A stretch of 64,000 bases of DNA from Lachnospiraceae bacterium (GTDB lineage: Bacteria; Bacillota; Clostridia; Lachnospirales; Lachnospiraceae), in assembly GCA_017500935.1 (NCBI GenBank), contig JAFVXW010000029.1, forward strand, positions 124,001 to 188,000, read 5' to 3'. A program made the translations under genes and the position numbers. Below are positions 18,994 through 28,006 of the stretch, one piece after another; position 1 is the stretch's first letter; each line of letters begins with the position of its first letter. The notes below the pieces were generated by a model. That model did not search any database. It saw nothing but the letters and a program-made list of their open reading frames with translations, and was not told the DNA's origin.

Positions 18994-20184
18994 ATGGAAC
19001 AGCTGGCAATTTTTGGCGGTAAACCGGTCAGAGAAACCGCGATCGGTTACGGCAGACAGTTTATAGATAATGCAGATATTCAGGCAGTGGTGGATGTGTT
19101 AAAAAGCCCCTGGCTGACCTGCGGCCCCCAGATTCCTGCACTGGAACAGAAGCTTTGTGAGATCACAGGCGCAAAATATGCTGTTGCAGTCAGCAACGGT
19201 ACAGCAGCGCTGCATCTGGCGGCGATGGCAGCCAACATCGGCCCCGGTGATGAAGTGATCGTGTCCCCGATCACCTTTGCAGCTTCCGCAAACTGCGTCC
19301 TTTACTGCGGAGGCACACCTGTATTTGCGGATATTGATCCCGAAACTTATAATATTGATCCTGCAAGTATCCGCAGTAAGATTACAGATAAAACAAAGGC
19401 CATGGTAATCGTGGATTATACCGGCCAGGCGGCTGATTATGATGAAATTGAAAAGATTGCCAGAGAATATAATCTGATTCTGATCGAAGACGCGGCACAT
19501 GCCATCGGAACAAAGCATAATGGCAGAGGCGTGGGAAGCTATGCAGATATGACCACCTTCTCTTTCCATCCGGTAAAAACCGTGACTGCAGGTGAAGGCG
19601 GTGCGATCACCACCAATGATGAAAAGATTTACCGTCAGCTTCTGCGACTGCGCGCCCACGGTATTACCCGCAATCAGGATGAAATGGCAAATGAATCCCA
19701 TGGTCCCTGGTATAATGAACAGGTGGAGCTTGGTTATAATTACCGTCTGACGGATATCCAGGCGGCACTGGCGTCCAGTCAGCTGGATAAGCTGCCTGCT
19801 TTTGTGGCACGCAGAAAAGAGATCGTGGCAAAATATGATGAGGCGTTTGCAGACATTCCCGAACTGATCGTGCAGAAAGAGATTGCTGCGTCCGATACTG
19901 CACGCCATCTGTATATTTTGAATCTGCACCCCGAAAAAGCAAAGTGCACCAGAAGACAGATGTATGATGCGCTGTATGCGGAGAATGTGTGCACACAGGT
20001 TCATTATCTGCCTGTTTACTGGCATTCCCATTACGAAAAACTGGGCTATCAGAAAGGACTTTGTCCCAATGCGGAGTCTCTCTATGAACATGAGCTGAGT
20101 CTGCCTTTATTCTATGCAATGACGGACGAAGATGTGGAAAGTGTCATTGCCGCAGTGAAAAAAGTACTGGATTTTTACCGTTAG
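18994..20184 (+). CDS. DegT/DnrJ/EryC1 sugar aminotransferase (PseC-like)
   Basis: This 396-residue PLP enzyme should transfer an amino group to a nucleotide-linked keto-sugar. Seen are SNGTAALHLA (near 68), the Asp-containing LIEDAAHAIG (near 165) and the Schiff-base lysine in SFHPVKTVTAGEGG (near 190). The opening LTCGPQIPALE and the overall pattern most resemble UDP-4-amino-4,6-dideoxy-AltNAc transaminases (PseC). No pseB, pseG, pseH, pseI or pseF lies nearby, so pathway assignment is open; a role in capsule or teichoic sugar is equally possible. AGAGGT lies upstream of the ATG and a clear promoter is at 18875. It is a one-gene unit ahead of mreB. Confidence 0.85.
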   Translation: MEQLAIFGGKPVRETAIGYGRQFIDNADIQAVVDVLKSPWLTCGPQIPALEQKLCEITGAKYAVAVSNGTAALHLAAMAANIGPGDEVIVSPITFAASANCVLYCGGTPVFADIDPETYNIDPASIRSKITDKTKAMVIVDYTGQAADYDEIEKIAREYNLILIEDAAHAIGTKHNGRGVGSYADMTTFSFHPVKTVTAGEGGAITTNDEKIYRQLLRLRAHGITRNQDEMANESHGPWYNEQVELGYNYRLTDIQAALASSQLDKLPAFVARRKEIVAKYDEAFADIPELIVQKEIAASDTARHLYILNLHPEKAKCTRRQMYDALYAENVCTQVHYLPVYWHSHYEKLGYQKGLCPNAESLYEHELSLPLFYAMTDEDVESVIAAVKKVLDFYR

Positions 20185-20208
20185 TCTCTTAAATTTTTAT
20201 GAATTCCC

Positions 20209-20237
20209 TTTCCAAAGATTTCTTTTTACGTTATAAT
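20209..20237 (+). promoter_or_regulatory. mreB promoter
   Basis: TTTCCA (20209-20214) and a perfect TATAAT (20232-20237) are 17 bp apart. A roughly 110-nt leader follows before the mreB start. Confidence 0.65.
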
Positions 20238-20299
20238 GTACGTTGCACATTTATGTTCAGAGACTAATCTGCGAAAAAAGTGGTTATGATTTTAAGGGA

Positions 20300-20319
20300 T
20301 GCCGCCATTTGGTGCGGCA
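20300..20319 (+). promoter_or_regulatory. stem-loop in the mreB leader
   Basis: TGCCGC pairs with GCGGCA around an 8-nt loop, ending 15 nt before the AAAGGAG ribosome site. It matches no riboswitch class I know. It may tune translation; function is inferred only. Confidence 0.35.
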
Positions 20320-20350
20320 GTTGTTCGGACAGGTAAAGGAGACAGGTAAG

Positions 20351-21340
20351 ATGCAGTATACAGATATCGGTATTGATTTGGGTACAGCCAGTATTCTGGT
20401 TTATATAAGAGGTAAGGGTGTTGTATTAAAGGAGCCTTCCGTAGTGGCTTTCGACCGCGACACCAACAAGATCAAGGCGATCGGTGAAGACGCAAGACTG
20501 ATGCTGGGACGTACACCCGGCAACATTGTAGCGGTAAGACCGCTGCGTCAGGGCGTTATTTCCGATTACACCGTAACAGAAAAGATGATGAAGTATTTCA
20601 TCCAGAAAGCGTTGGGCAGAAAGACCTTCCGCCGTCCCCGCATCGCGGTATGTGTTCCCAGCGGTGTAACCGAAGTTGAGAAAAAGGCGGTTGAGGATGC
20701 TACTTATCAGGCAGGTGCAAGAGAAGTATCTATTATCGAAGAACCCATCGCGGCAGCGATCGGTGCAGGTATTGATATTTCCAGACCTTGCGGCAATATG
20801 ATCGTGGATATCGGCGGCGGTACTTCCGATATCGCTGTTATCTCTCTGGGCGGCACGGTTGTAAGTGCTTCCATTAAGATCGCAGGCGATGATTTTGATG
20901 AAGCGATCGTACGCTATATGAGAAAAAAACATAATCTGCTGATCGGTGAGAGAACCGCAGAGGACATTAAGATCAAGATCGGTTCCGCATTCAAGCGTCC
21001 TGAGCCTGATTTTATGGATGTCAGAGGACGTAATCTGGTGACCGGTCTTCCCAAGACCATCACCGTATCTTCTGAGGAAACAGAAGAAGCACTGCGTGAA
21101 TCTACGATGCAGATCGTGGAAGCGATCCACAGTGTTCTGGAAAAGACTCCTCCGGAACTTGCTGCAGATATTGCGGACAGAGGCATTGTGCTGACTGGCG
21201 GCGGCAGTCTGCTGCGCGGTCTTGAGGAACTGATCATGGACAGAACCGGTATCAACACCATTACAGCAGAAGACCCCATGACAGCGGTTGCAGTAGGTAC
21301 CGGCAAATATGTGGAATTTTTAGGCGGACATCGCGACTGA
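20351..21340 (+). CDS. mreB: MreB/Mbl-type rod-shape actin homologue
   Basis: The 329-residue protein is a bacterial actin that polymerises on the inner membrane face and guides lateral wall synthesis. The phosphate-1 loop GIDLGTAS (near residue 7), IIEEPIAAAIGAG (near 132), the phosphate-2 loop IVDIGGGTSD (near 153) and the adenosine motif LTGGGSLLRG (near 282) are all visible. ATG 20351 follows AAAGGAG; a longer TTG-initiated frame from 20243 lacks such a site and exceeds family length. No mreC or mreD follows, so this is probably a solitary paralogue (Mbl/MreBH class). A terminator closes the unit at 21395. Confidence 0.95.
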   Translation: MQYTDIGIDLGTASILVYIRGKGVVLKEPSVVAFDRDTNKIKAIGEDARLMLGRTPGNIVAVRPLRQGVISDYTVTEKMMKYFIQKALGRKTFRRPRIAVCVPSGVTEVEKKAVEDATYQAGAREVSIIEEPIAAAIGAGIDISRPCGNMIVDIGGGTSDIAVISLGGTVVSASIKIAGDDFDEAIVRYMRKKHNLLIGERTAEDIKIKIGSAFKRPEPDFMDVRGRNLVTGLPKTITVSSEETEEALRESTMQIVEAIHSVLEKTPPELAADIADRGIVLTGGGSLLRGLEELIMDRTGINTITAEDPMTAVAVGTGKYVEFLGGHRD

Positions 21341-21366
21341 TGCAGATGTAACCGGAATAACGGCAT

Positions 21367-21395
21367 AAAAGGCTGCCCATAGGCAGCCTTTTTTT
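21367..21395 (+). terminator. intrinsic terminator after mreB
   Basis: GGCTGCC (21371-21377) pairs with GGCAGCC (21382-21388) over a 4-nt loop, followed by seven Ts. Confidence 0.9.
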
Positions 21396-21418
21396 AAACG
21401 AATCGGAGGGGGATTACT

Positions 21419-23662
21419 TTGGAGGAAATCAAAGGATTTGTCACCCATATCATATATCGCAATGCAGAGAATGGTTATACTGTTTTTGAACTGGAAGCAG
21501 AGGAGGAAATTACCTGTGTGGGTCTTTTTCAGTCTCTGGATGAGGGAGAGATCCTGAAGCTGACAGGAGATTATATCGAACATTCTCTGTATGGCAGGCA
21601 GTTTAAAGTGAGTGCTTATGAGGCAGCGGAGCCGGAGGATGAAGCCGGAATGGAACGATATCTGGGTTCCGGCGCGATCAAAGGGATCGGCGCTTCTTTG
21701 GCGGCGCGTATTGTAAGGCATTTTGGAAAACAGACCTTCCGGATCATTGAAGAGGAGCCGGAAAGGCTTGCAGAGATCAAAGGCATCAGCGAGAGAAAGG
21801 CAATGGATATTGCCTCTCAGATGGAAGAAAAGCGTGAGATGCGAACCGCAATGCTGTATCTGCAGAAATACGGCATTTCCAATACGCTGGCAGTAAAGAT
21901 TTACGAGACCTACGGCGACAGGTTATACAGAGTGCTGGAAGAAAATCCCTATAAACTGGCGGAAGATATTGAAGGGATCGGTTTTCGCAAGGCCGATGAG
22001 CTTGCGGCTAAGATAGGTATTCATACAGATTCGGATTACCGGATCAGAAGCGGTATTTTGTATACCTTGCTGCAGGCATCCGCAGAAGGGCACATGTATC
22101 TGCCGCAGGCGGTTTTGGTGCACAGAGCGGTGGAGCTTCTGGAAGTACCCGTGCAGGGAATTGAAGATCAGCTTCCCAACCTGGCAATGGATAAAAAGAT
22201 CATCATGAAATGCGTCGGGCAGGAGGTGCGCTGTTATGCGTCCGGTGCTTATTATACAGAGCTTTCCTGTGCGAAGATGCTTTCTGAACTGTCGGTATCC
22301 ATGGCATTTGACGGGGAAATGAGTCAGGATGAAGAATTCCGGATTCTTTCCGGAATTGAAAAGATCCGTCAAAGAGAAAAAATTGAACTGGAAACACTGC
22401 AGCAGAAGGCAGTTTTGGAAAGCGTCAAAAACAGTATTCTGATCCTGACCGGAGGACCCGGAACCGGAAAAACCACAACCATCAATATGATGATCCGGTA
22501 TTTTGAAGCGGAAGGACTGGACATTTTTCTGGCTGCCCCTACGGGGCGTGCGGCCAAGCGCATGATGGAGGCTACAGGGTATGAGGCCCGGACCATTCAC
22601 CGGATGCTGGAGCTGTCAGGCGCGATGCCGGAAGAAGGCAGAAGGGCCAGCTTTGAGAGAAATGAGGATAATCCGCTGGAAGCAGACGTGATCATTGTGG
22701 ATGAAATGTCTATGGTGGATATTCATCTGTTTCAGTCACTTTTAAAAGCGATCGCACCGGGGACCAGACTGATTCTGGTCGGAGATGTCAACCAGCTGCC
22801 CAGCGTGGGGCCGGGACAGGTTTTGCATGATCTGATCGAAAGTCAGGCTTTTCCCATGGTGGAACTAAAAAAAATATTCCGTCAGGCGCAGGAGAGCGAT
22901 ATTGTGGTAAATGCCCACAGGATCAACCGGGGAGAGGAGATCGTTCTGGATAATAAGAGCAGGGATTTCTTTTTTCTGGAGCGGGACAATGTTCCTGTCA
23001 TTTACAAACATATGATCCAGCTGATCGCAGAGAAGCTGCCCCGTTACGTCAATGCCTCACCCTTTGATATTCAGGTGCTGACGCCTATGCGCAAGGGCAG
23101 TCTCGGGGTGGAGACTTTAAACGGAATCCTGCAGCAGTATTTAAATCCGCCGGATGCATCACGCAGGGAAATACAGGTTGGAGAGACTGTATTTCGTGAA
23201 GGGGATAAGGTGATGCAGACAAAGAACAATTATCAGATGGAATGGGAGATCGTAAGCCGTTATAATATCCCCATTGACCGCGGTGTGGGCGTGTTTAACG
23301 GGGATATGGGAATTGTCCGTGAGATCAATGAATTTGCCCAGACCATAGTGATCGAGTTTGACGAGCAGCGCAGGGCGACCTACGGACTTTCGCAGATGGA
23401 GGAAGTAGAGCTGGCCTATGCGGTGACGATCCACAAATCCCAGGGCAGCGAATATCCGGCGGTCATTATGCCGCTGATGGGCGGTCCAAGGATGCTGTTT
23501 AACAGAAATCTTCTGTATACAGGGGTTACCCGTGCCAAAAGCTGTGTCACAATCCTGGGAAGCCGTCAGGTGGTGCAGGAGATGGTTGCCAATGAACGGG
23601 AGAACATGAGATATACCAGTCTGCATGAGAGGATCAGAGAGCTGAAAGGGGAAGCTTGCTGA
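21419..23662 (+). CDS. recD2: RecD2-type 5'-3' DNA helicase
   Basis: This 747-residue SF1B helicase acts alone in Gram-positives, without RecBC, in DNA repair or replication-fork upkeep. An N-terminal OB-like domain is followed by helix-hairpin-helix units (GAIKGIGASLA near 83, GIGFRKADELA near 186). Walker A is GGPGTGKTT (near 345) and Walker B IIVDEMSMVD (near 425). The C-terminal motif VTIHKSQGSEYPAV (near 672) and GVTRAK complete the helicase. It starts at TTG, with GGAGG 9 nt upstream and no better ATG. Its stop overlaps the comFC start by 7 nt, so the two are coupled. Confidence 0.95.
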   Translation: MEEIKGFVTHIIYRNAENGYTVFELEAEEEITCVGLFQSLDEGEILKLTGDYIEHSLYGRQFKVSAYEAAEPEDEAGMERYLGSGAIKGIGASLAARIVRHFGKQTFRIIEEEPERLAEIKGISERKAMDIASQMEEKREMRTAMLYLQKYGISNTLAVKIYETYGDRLYRVLEENPYKLAEDIEGIGFRKADELAAKIGIHTDSDYRIRSGILYTLLQASAEGHMYLPQAVLVHRAVELLEVPVQGIEDQLPNLAMDKKIIMKCVGQEVRCYASGAYYTELSCAKMLSELSVSMAFDGEMSQDEEFRILSGIEKIRQREKIELETLQQKAVLESVKNSILILTGGPGTGKTTTINMMIRYFEAEGLDIFLAAPTGRAAKRMMEATGYEARTIHRMLELSGAMPEEGRRASFERNEDNPLEADVIIVDEMSMVDIHLFQSLLKAIAPGTRLILVGDVNQLPSVGPGQVLHDLIESQAFPMVELKKIFRQAQESDIVVNAHRINRGEEIVLDNKSRDFFFLERDNVPVIYKHMIQLIAEKLPRYVNASPFDIQVLTPMRKGSLGVETLNGILQQYLNPPDASRREIQVGETVFREGDKVMQTKNNYQMEWEIVSRYNIPIDRGVGVFNGDMGIVREINEFAQTIVIEFDEQRRATYGLSQMEEVELAYAVTIHKSQGSEYPAVIMPLMGGPRMLFNRNLLYTGVTRAKSCVTILGSRQVVQEMVANERENMRYTSLHERIRELKGEAC

Positions 23663-24387
23663 CTATATTTGATATTTTATTTCCAAGGCGCTGTCCGGTC
23701 TGTGACCGGCCGGTACCTGTAAAAGACGGACTGATCTGCAAAGAATGCAGGACAAAACTGATCTATACCAAAGAACCTTTTTGTATGCGCTGCGGAAAAC
23801 CGCTGCAGGGCTATGGGAGGAGTTCTTTGGCGGCAGGCAGCCTGCATAGGGAATTTTGTTTTGACTGTACACACCGGTTTCATCTGTATGACAGGGGAAT
23901 TTGTCTGTATCGTTACGACAGTGTCCGCAGGACCGTTTACCGCTTTAAATACGGCGGCCGTCAGGAATACGCGGCCTTTTTGGGACAGGAGATGGCACAG
24001 CGGCTGGGAAAACAGCTGCTGGCATGGAAGCCGGATGCCTTAGTGCCGGTGCCGCTGCATCCGGTACGCCTGAAAAAAAGAGGATATAACCAGGCAGCAC
24101 TGCTGGCGCGTGAGCTGGGAAGAAGGCTGGAAATTCCTGTAGTGGAAGACTGGCTGATCCGTGAAAAAAACACGGCTCCGTTAAAAATGACGGATGGTCG
24201 GAAACGACAAAAAAGTTTGAAAAATGCTTTCAAAATTGTGCAAAATGAGTTAAAATTAAAAACGATTATAATCATAGACGATATCTACACCACGGGAAGC
24301 ACTGTTGACGCTATTGCGGCATTATGCAGACAGCATGGTGTGGAAAAAGTATATTTTGCAGCTTTGTCTGTCGGCAGCGGGATGTGA
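23656..24387 (+). CDS. comFC: ComFC-family phosphoribosyltransferase-like protein
   Basis: The 243-residue protein has an N-terminal zinc-ribbon-like set of cysteines (CPVC, CKEC, CMRCGK within the first 45 residues). A PRTase domain follows, with the PRPP loop IIIIDDIYTTGST near 205-217. ComFC proteins support uptake of single-stranded DNA in competence. Here it lies beside recD2, a repair helicase, without other competence genes in view. It starts at TTG 23656 inside recD2; the reading frame makes an ATG start impossible without losing the zinc site. It is widely kept in Clostridia not known to be competent, so its true role may be in repair. Confidence 0.88.
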   Translation: MLTIFDILFPRRCPVCDRPVPVKDGLICKECRTKLIYTKEPFCMRCGKPLQGYGRSSLAAGSLHREFCFDCTHRFHLYDRGICLYRYDSVRRTVYRFKYGGRQEYAAFLGQEMAQRLGKQLLAWKPDALVPVPLHPVRLKKRGYNQAALLARELGRRLEIPVVEDWLIREKNTAPLKMTDGRKRQKSLKNAFKIVQNELKLKTIIIIDDIYTTGSTVDAIAALCRQHGVEKVYFAALSVGSGM

Positions 24388-24437
24388 GGCCGTTCTGTCG
24401 GCACAGCTACAAGGTCTGCGAAAGGAGCAGTTATTAA

Positions 24438-24824
24438 ATGATCGATGAAAAAAAAGTCCTCCGTATGACAAAAATGGCATATTATGAATCACACGGCGGT
24501 AAAAAAGACAAGGCGGTTGCCAGGTATTTTCGCAGCGATTATGTGGGGCTCCACCTGCTGATTTCTTTTATGACGATCACGGCAGCCTTTCTGGCAGTGA
24601 TCGCGGCATATCTGTGCTTTAACTTTGAAGAATTTATGGCAACGATCTATACGATGGATCTGCTCGAAATTGCCAAAAAGCTGCTTTTTTACTATTGCAG
24701 TGCACTGGTGGTATATCTGCTGGTCACATATGTGGTATATCAGATACGGTACCGCAAGGCGCGGCGGCGTCTGAACATGTTTCTGGGACTTCTGGAACGG
24801 CTGGAACCGTCAGAGGATGAATAA
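24438..24824 (+). CDS. small two-helix membrane protein, unknown function
   Basis: The 128-residue protein has a basic, charged N-terminus and two clear membrane helices (about 36-60 and 82-104). A basic segment (RYRKARRRLN) and an acidic tail follow, so both ends should be cytoplasmic. AAAGGAG lies 10 nt before ATG. I recognise no named family. It sits 20 nt before another membrane protein and two genes before cdaA, so it may belong to the cyclic-di-AMP transcription unit. Confidence 0.7.
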   Translation: MIDEKKVLRMTKMAYYESHGGKKDKAVARYFRSDYVGLHLLISFMTITAAFLAVIAAYLCFNFEEFMATIYTMDLLEIAKKLLFYYCSALVVYLLVTYVVYQIRYRKARRRLNMFLGLLERLEPSEDE

Positions 24825-24844
24825 TAGAAGAGAGGTTTTTTCGT

Positions 24845-25822
24845 ATGACTAATCTGCTGCTCTATAAAGAGTATATAAAACGTTTTTTTACCAAATATGA
24901 AGATTATATTATGCCGCTTTTAAAGCTTGTTCTGGGACTGATCCTGTTTTCTGCGATCAATGACAGACTGGGGTTTATGGAACAGCTGAATGATTCAAAA
25001 GTGGTATTGGTGGCTTCCCTGTTCTGTTCGTTCCTTCCGCTGGGAATGATGGCTTTTCTGGGCGGAGTATTTTTGATGCTGCATGCATATGCGCTGTCCA
25101 TTGAATGCATGGCGGTTCTTTTGCTGATTTTAATCTTTGTGTGTGTGGTGTATTTCCGCTTTTCACCCAAAGCCAATCTTGTGCTTTTGCTGACACCCCT
25201 TTTATTTGCCTGGAAGATACCGTATGTGATGCCGGTTGCTGCCGGATTGTTCGGTACACCTGTAACAGCAGTGGCGCTGGCCTGCGGCGTGCTGATCTAT
25301 TACATGCTTTCTTATATGTCCGGCAATGCCACTGTACTTGGGACTGCGGAGGTGGATTCCATGCTGCAGCGCTTTAAGGAAGTTACCAACGGTGTGTTTG
25401 GAAACCGTGAGATGCTGATCGTGATCGTTGCATTTTGCGCGACGGTAATTCTGGTATACGGTATCCGCCGTCTGAGTATTGATTATGCAAGAGCGATCGC
25501 AGTTTTGGTAGGAACACTGAGCAACATTGTCATTCTGCTGATCGGAGACCTGATGTATGATGCGCAGTTTTCCATCGGCAGTGTGATATTTGGAAGCGTA
25601 CTGAGTGCGCTGATCGTTCTGGTGATACAGTTTTTCCATTTTACACTGGACTATGCCAGAACAGAAAAAGTGCAGTTTGAAGATGATGAATATTATTATT
25701 ATGTAAAAGCAGTACCGAAGATGTCTGTGTCTGCGCCGGAAAAGACTGTGAAGAAAATCACGACCCGGAGAACGAATCAGAGCGCGCGTCATGGACATAC
25801 TAAAGGAAAAGTGAAAAAATAA
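24845..25822 (+). CDS. polytopic membrane protein upstream of cdaA, unknown function
   Basis: The 325-residue protein has about seven to nine hydrophobic helices between residues 18 and 275. A cytoplasmic tail follows that is first acidic and Tyr-rich (EDDEYYYYVKAVPK) and then strongly basic to the end. No transporter or enzyme motif is visible. The ATG is preceded by AGAGAGG. The next gene, cdaA, begins 16 nt later, which implies co-expression with a membrane cyclase. A possible role is as partner or regulator of CdaA; this rests on neighbourhood alone. Confidence 0.75.
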   Translation: MTNLLLYKEYIKRFFTKYEDYIMPLLKLVLGLILFSAINDRLGFMEQLNDSKVVLVASLFCSFLPLGMMAFLGGVFLMLHAYALSIECMAVLLLILIFVCVVYFRFSPKANLVLLLTPLLFAWKIPYVMPVAAGLFGTPVTAVALACGVLIYYMLSYMSGNATVLGTAEVDSMLQRFKEVTNGVFGNREMLIVIVAFCATVILVYGIRRLSIDYARAIAVLVGTLSNIVILLIGDLMYDAQFSIGSVIFGSVLSALIVLVIQFFHFTLDYARTEKVQFEDDEYYYYVKAVPKMSVSAPEKTVKKITTRRTNQSARHGHTKGKVKK

Positions 25823-25838
25823 AGCAGGGTTTGGGTGT

Positions 25839-26708
25839 ATGGAACAGTTTGCAGCGTTTATAGAGAAATACATAAGAAATATTCAGTTTATCAGAGTGAT
25901 GGATTTTGCCGAGATTGCGATCATTGCGGTGGTGCTTTATTATCTGATGCTCTGGATCAAAAATACACGCGCATGGTTTCTGATGAAAGGTGTCGCTGTC
26001 ATACTGGGCTTTTTTGTGATAGCTACGATTCTGGAGATGGATACGATCCTTTGGATTGCCAAGAGTGTTTTTTCCATTGGTGTAACTGCCCTTGTGATCA
26101 TTCTGCAGCCGGAAATGAGAAAAGCGTTGGAGCAGCTGGGACAGAAGAAATTTTTTTCTTCCGTATTTGCATTTGAATCCGGAAAGCCGGAAGAAAGCCA
26201 GTTTTCAGATAAGACGATCAGAGAGATCGTACGTGCCTGTGTAGAAATGGGAAAAGTAAAAACAGGTGCTCTGATCGTTGTCAAAAACAAGGATGAACTG
26301 ACGGAATATGAGCGTACAGGCATTGAAGTGGACGGTATTGTGACCAGTCAGCTTTTGATCAACATTTTTGAGCATAATACACCGCTGCATGACGGCGCAA
26401 TTATTGTGCGGGGCAGCAGAGTGACTTTTGCGACCTGTTATCTGCCGCTGTCGGATAATATGGAATTAAGCAAGGATCTTGGTACACGCCACAGAGCGGG
26501 TGTCGGTATGTCGGAAGCAACAGATGCCATGGTAGTTATGGTTTCTGAAGAAACCGGAAATATCAGTGTTGCGTACAATGGCAAACTTCACAGGGGACTT
26601 GGCGCACAGCAGCTGGAAGAACAGCTTAGGACGATTCAGGATAAGCCTGTCGCTGAAAAAGAGCGCAGAATCCGGAAAGGAAGGTCCAGAAGTGAAAAAC
26701 AGGATTAA
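25839..26708 (+). CDS. cdaA: membrane diadenylate cyclase CdaA
   Basis: CdaA makes cyclic di-AMP from two ATP, a messenger that controls potassium, osmolyte balance and wall integrity. The 289-residue protein has three N-terminal membrane helices (about 24-100) and a DAC domain. The domain shows the catalytic DGA motif (LHDGAIIVRG, near 185) and RHR (GTRHRAGVGMSE, near 217). The basic C-terminal tail overlaps the start of cdaR by 17 nt. The order cdaA-cdaR-glmM is the one known from Firmicutes, where CdaR and GlmM modulate CdaA. The ribosome site is weak (GGGTG). Confidence 0.97.
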   Translation: MEQFAAFIEKYIRNIQFIRVMDFAEIAIIAVVLYYLMLWIKNTRAWFLMKGVAVILGFFVIATILEMDTILWIAKSVFSIGVTALVIILQPEMRKALEQLGQKKFFSSVFAFESGKPEESQFSDKTIREIVRACVEMGKVKTGALIVVKNKDELTEYERTGIEVDGIVTSQLLINIFEHNTPLHDGAIIVRGSRVTFATCYLPLSDNMELSKDLGTRHRAGVGMSEATDAMVVMVSEETGNISVAYNGKLHRGLGAQQLEEQLRTIQDKPVAEKERRIRKGRSRSEKQD

Positions 26709-27984
26709 ACACAATTGGGGATTAAAGCTGGCAGCACTGTTTTGTGCGGCAATACTCTGGATGGTTTCCACAGAGATCAATGATCCGGCGGAAGAAAAGC
26801 AGATTTTTGGTATAAAGGTACAGATTGTCAATACCGGCAGTTTTACTTCCAAGGGACTGACATATAATGTGCTGAATAATTCAGACAATGTAAAGGTTAC
26901 CCTGCGCGGAAAAAAATCTGTGCTGGATAAGATTGCGGACGATGATGTGATGCTTCGGGCAGACATGAGCAATCTGACAGACGGCAATACCATCCCCATT
27001 GAATGGGATATCAATAACTCGCTGGCAAATCAGATCGGTGAGGTGGTACTGAGCAAAGATCAGGTATATTTAAGTATTGAAGAAATTGATAAAAAACAGC
27101 TTCGTATTGAAATTGTACAGAACGGAAAACTGCCCGAAGGATATGTGACCGGAACTGTGACAACAGATACCAATACCATGACCATAACAGGACCTGCGTC
27201 TGCAGTGGCTCCTGTTACAAGGGCAATGGTGGATATCAATCTTGACAATGCAACCACAAATATCAATATGGCAGCCGGAATCAGACTGCTTGATGCAGAA
27301 GGCAAAGAAGTAACGGATCCGGAGATTGATAAGAGTATTGAAAATATCATTGTAAACGTTCCTGTACTTCCGACCAAGGAGGTACCTATTGTCTGTGAAG
27401 TGACAGGTACACCGCAGGAAGGTTTTGTAGTTAACGGCAATGTGACTCTGTCACAGGAAACCGTAAGAGTTGCTGCTAAAGAAACTGTTTTAAACAGTAT
27501 TTCTGAGATCAGAATTCCGTCGAGTGTCCTGAATATGCAGGGACGGACAGAAAATCTGGTGGAGAAGGTAGATATCAGAAAATATCTGCCTGCTGATACA
27601 ATGCTTGCAAACAGAGCTGAATCCGGTATTGTTACAGTTACTGTTGAGGTGGAGGCGATCCGCCACAGAGTGCTTACATTCAGCGGCAGTGATGTGCAGC
27701 TTTTGAATAATCCCGACAGCAATACATGGCTGATCGAAGCAGTTCCCAATCAGTCGCTTCGTTTAAGACTTGCAGGTCTGCAGAAAAACCTGGAAGCCAT
27801 TGATCTTTCTGTTGTGATCCCGCATTTTGATCTTAGTGCCTTAAAAGATGCAGACGGCAATCTGACAGAAGGTGAGCATACTGTAAACATTCTGTTCCTG
27901 ATTCCGGAAGAAGTGATCCAGGAAGCAAATGTGACAGTCAAACTTCGTGTGACAAAAATCAATTATGAAGCAGCAATGCAATAA
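26692..27984 (+). CDS. cdaR: CdaR, YbbR-domain regulator of CdaA
   Basis: The 430-residue protein has one N-terminal membrane helix (about 10-28) and an extracytoplasmic part of YbbR-type repeats (roughly 40-125, 130-215, 220-305, 310-405). In relatives CdaR binds CdaA through the membrane and tunes cyclic-di-AMP output. I set the start at GTG 26692, 7 nt after GGAAAGGAAGG; the frame is open further upstream inside cdaA but has no better site. It overlaps cdaA and lies 22 nt before glmM. Confidence 0.92.
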   Translation: MKNRIKHNWGLKLAALFCAAILWMVSTEINDPAEEKQIFGIKVQIVNTGSFTSKGLTYNVLNNSDNVKVTLRGKKSVLDKIADDDVMLRADMSNLTDGNTIPIEWDINNSLANQIGEVVLSKDQVYLSIEEIDKKQLRIEIVQNGKLPEGYVTGTVTTDTNTMTITGPASAVAPVTRAMVDINLDNATTNINMAAGIRLLDAEGKEVTDPEIDKSIENIIVNVPVLPTKEVPIVCEVTGTPQEGFVVNGNVTLSQETVRVAAKETVLNSISEIRIPSSVLNMQGRTENLVEKVDIRKYLPADTMLANRAESGIVTVTVEVEAIRHRVLTFSGSDVQLLNNPDSNTWLIEAVPNQSLRLRLAGLQKNLEAIDLSVVIPHFDLSALKDADGNLTEGEHTVNILFLIPEEVIQEANVTVKLRVTKINYEAAMQ

Positions 27985-28006
27985 GTAAAATCAAGGAGGG
28001 AACAGA

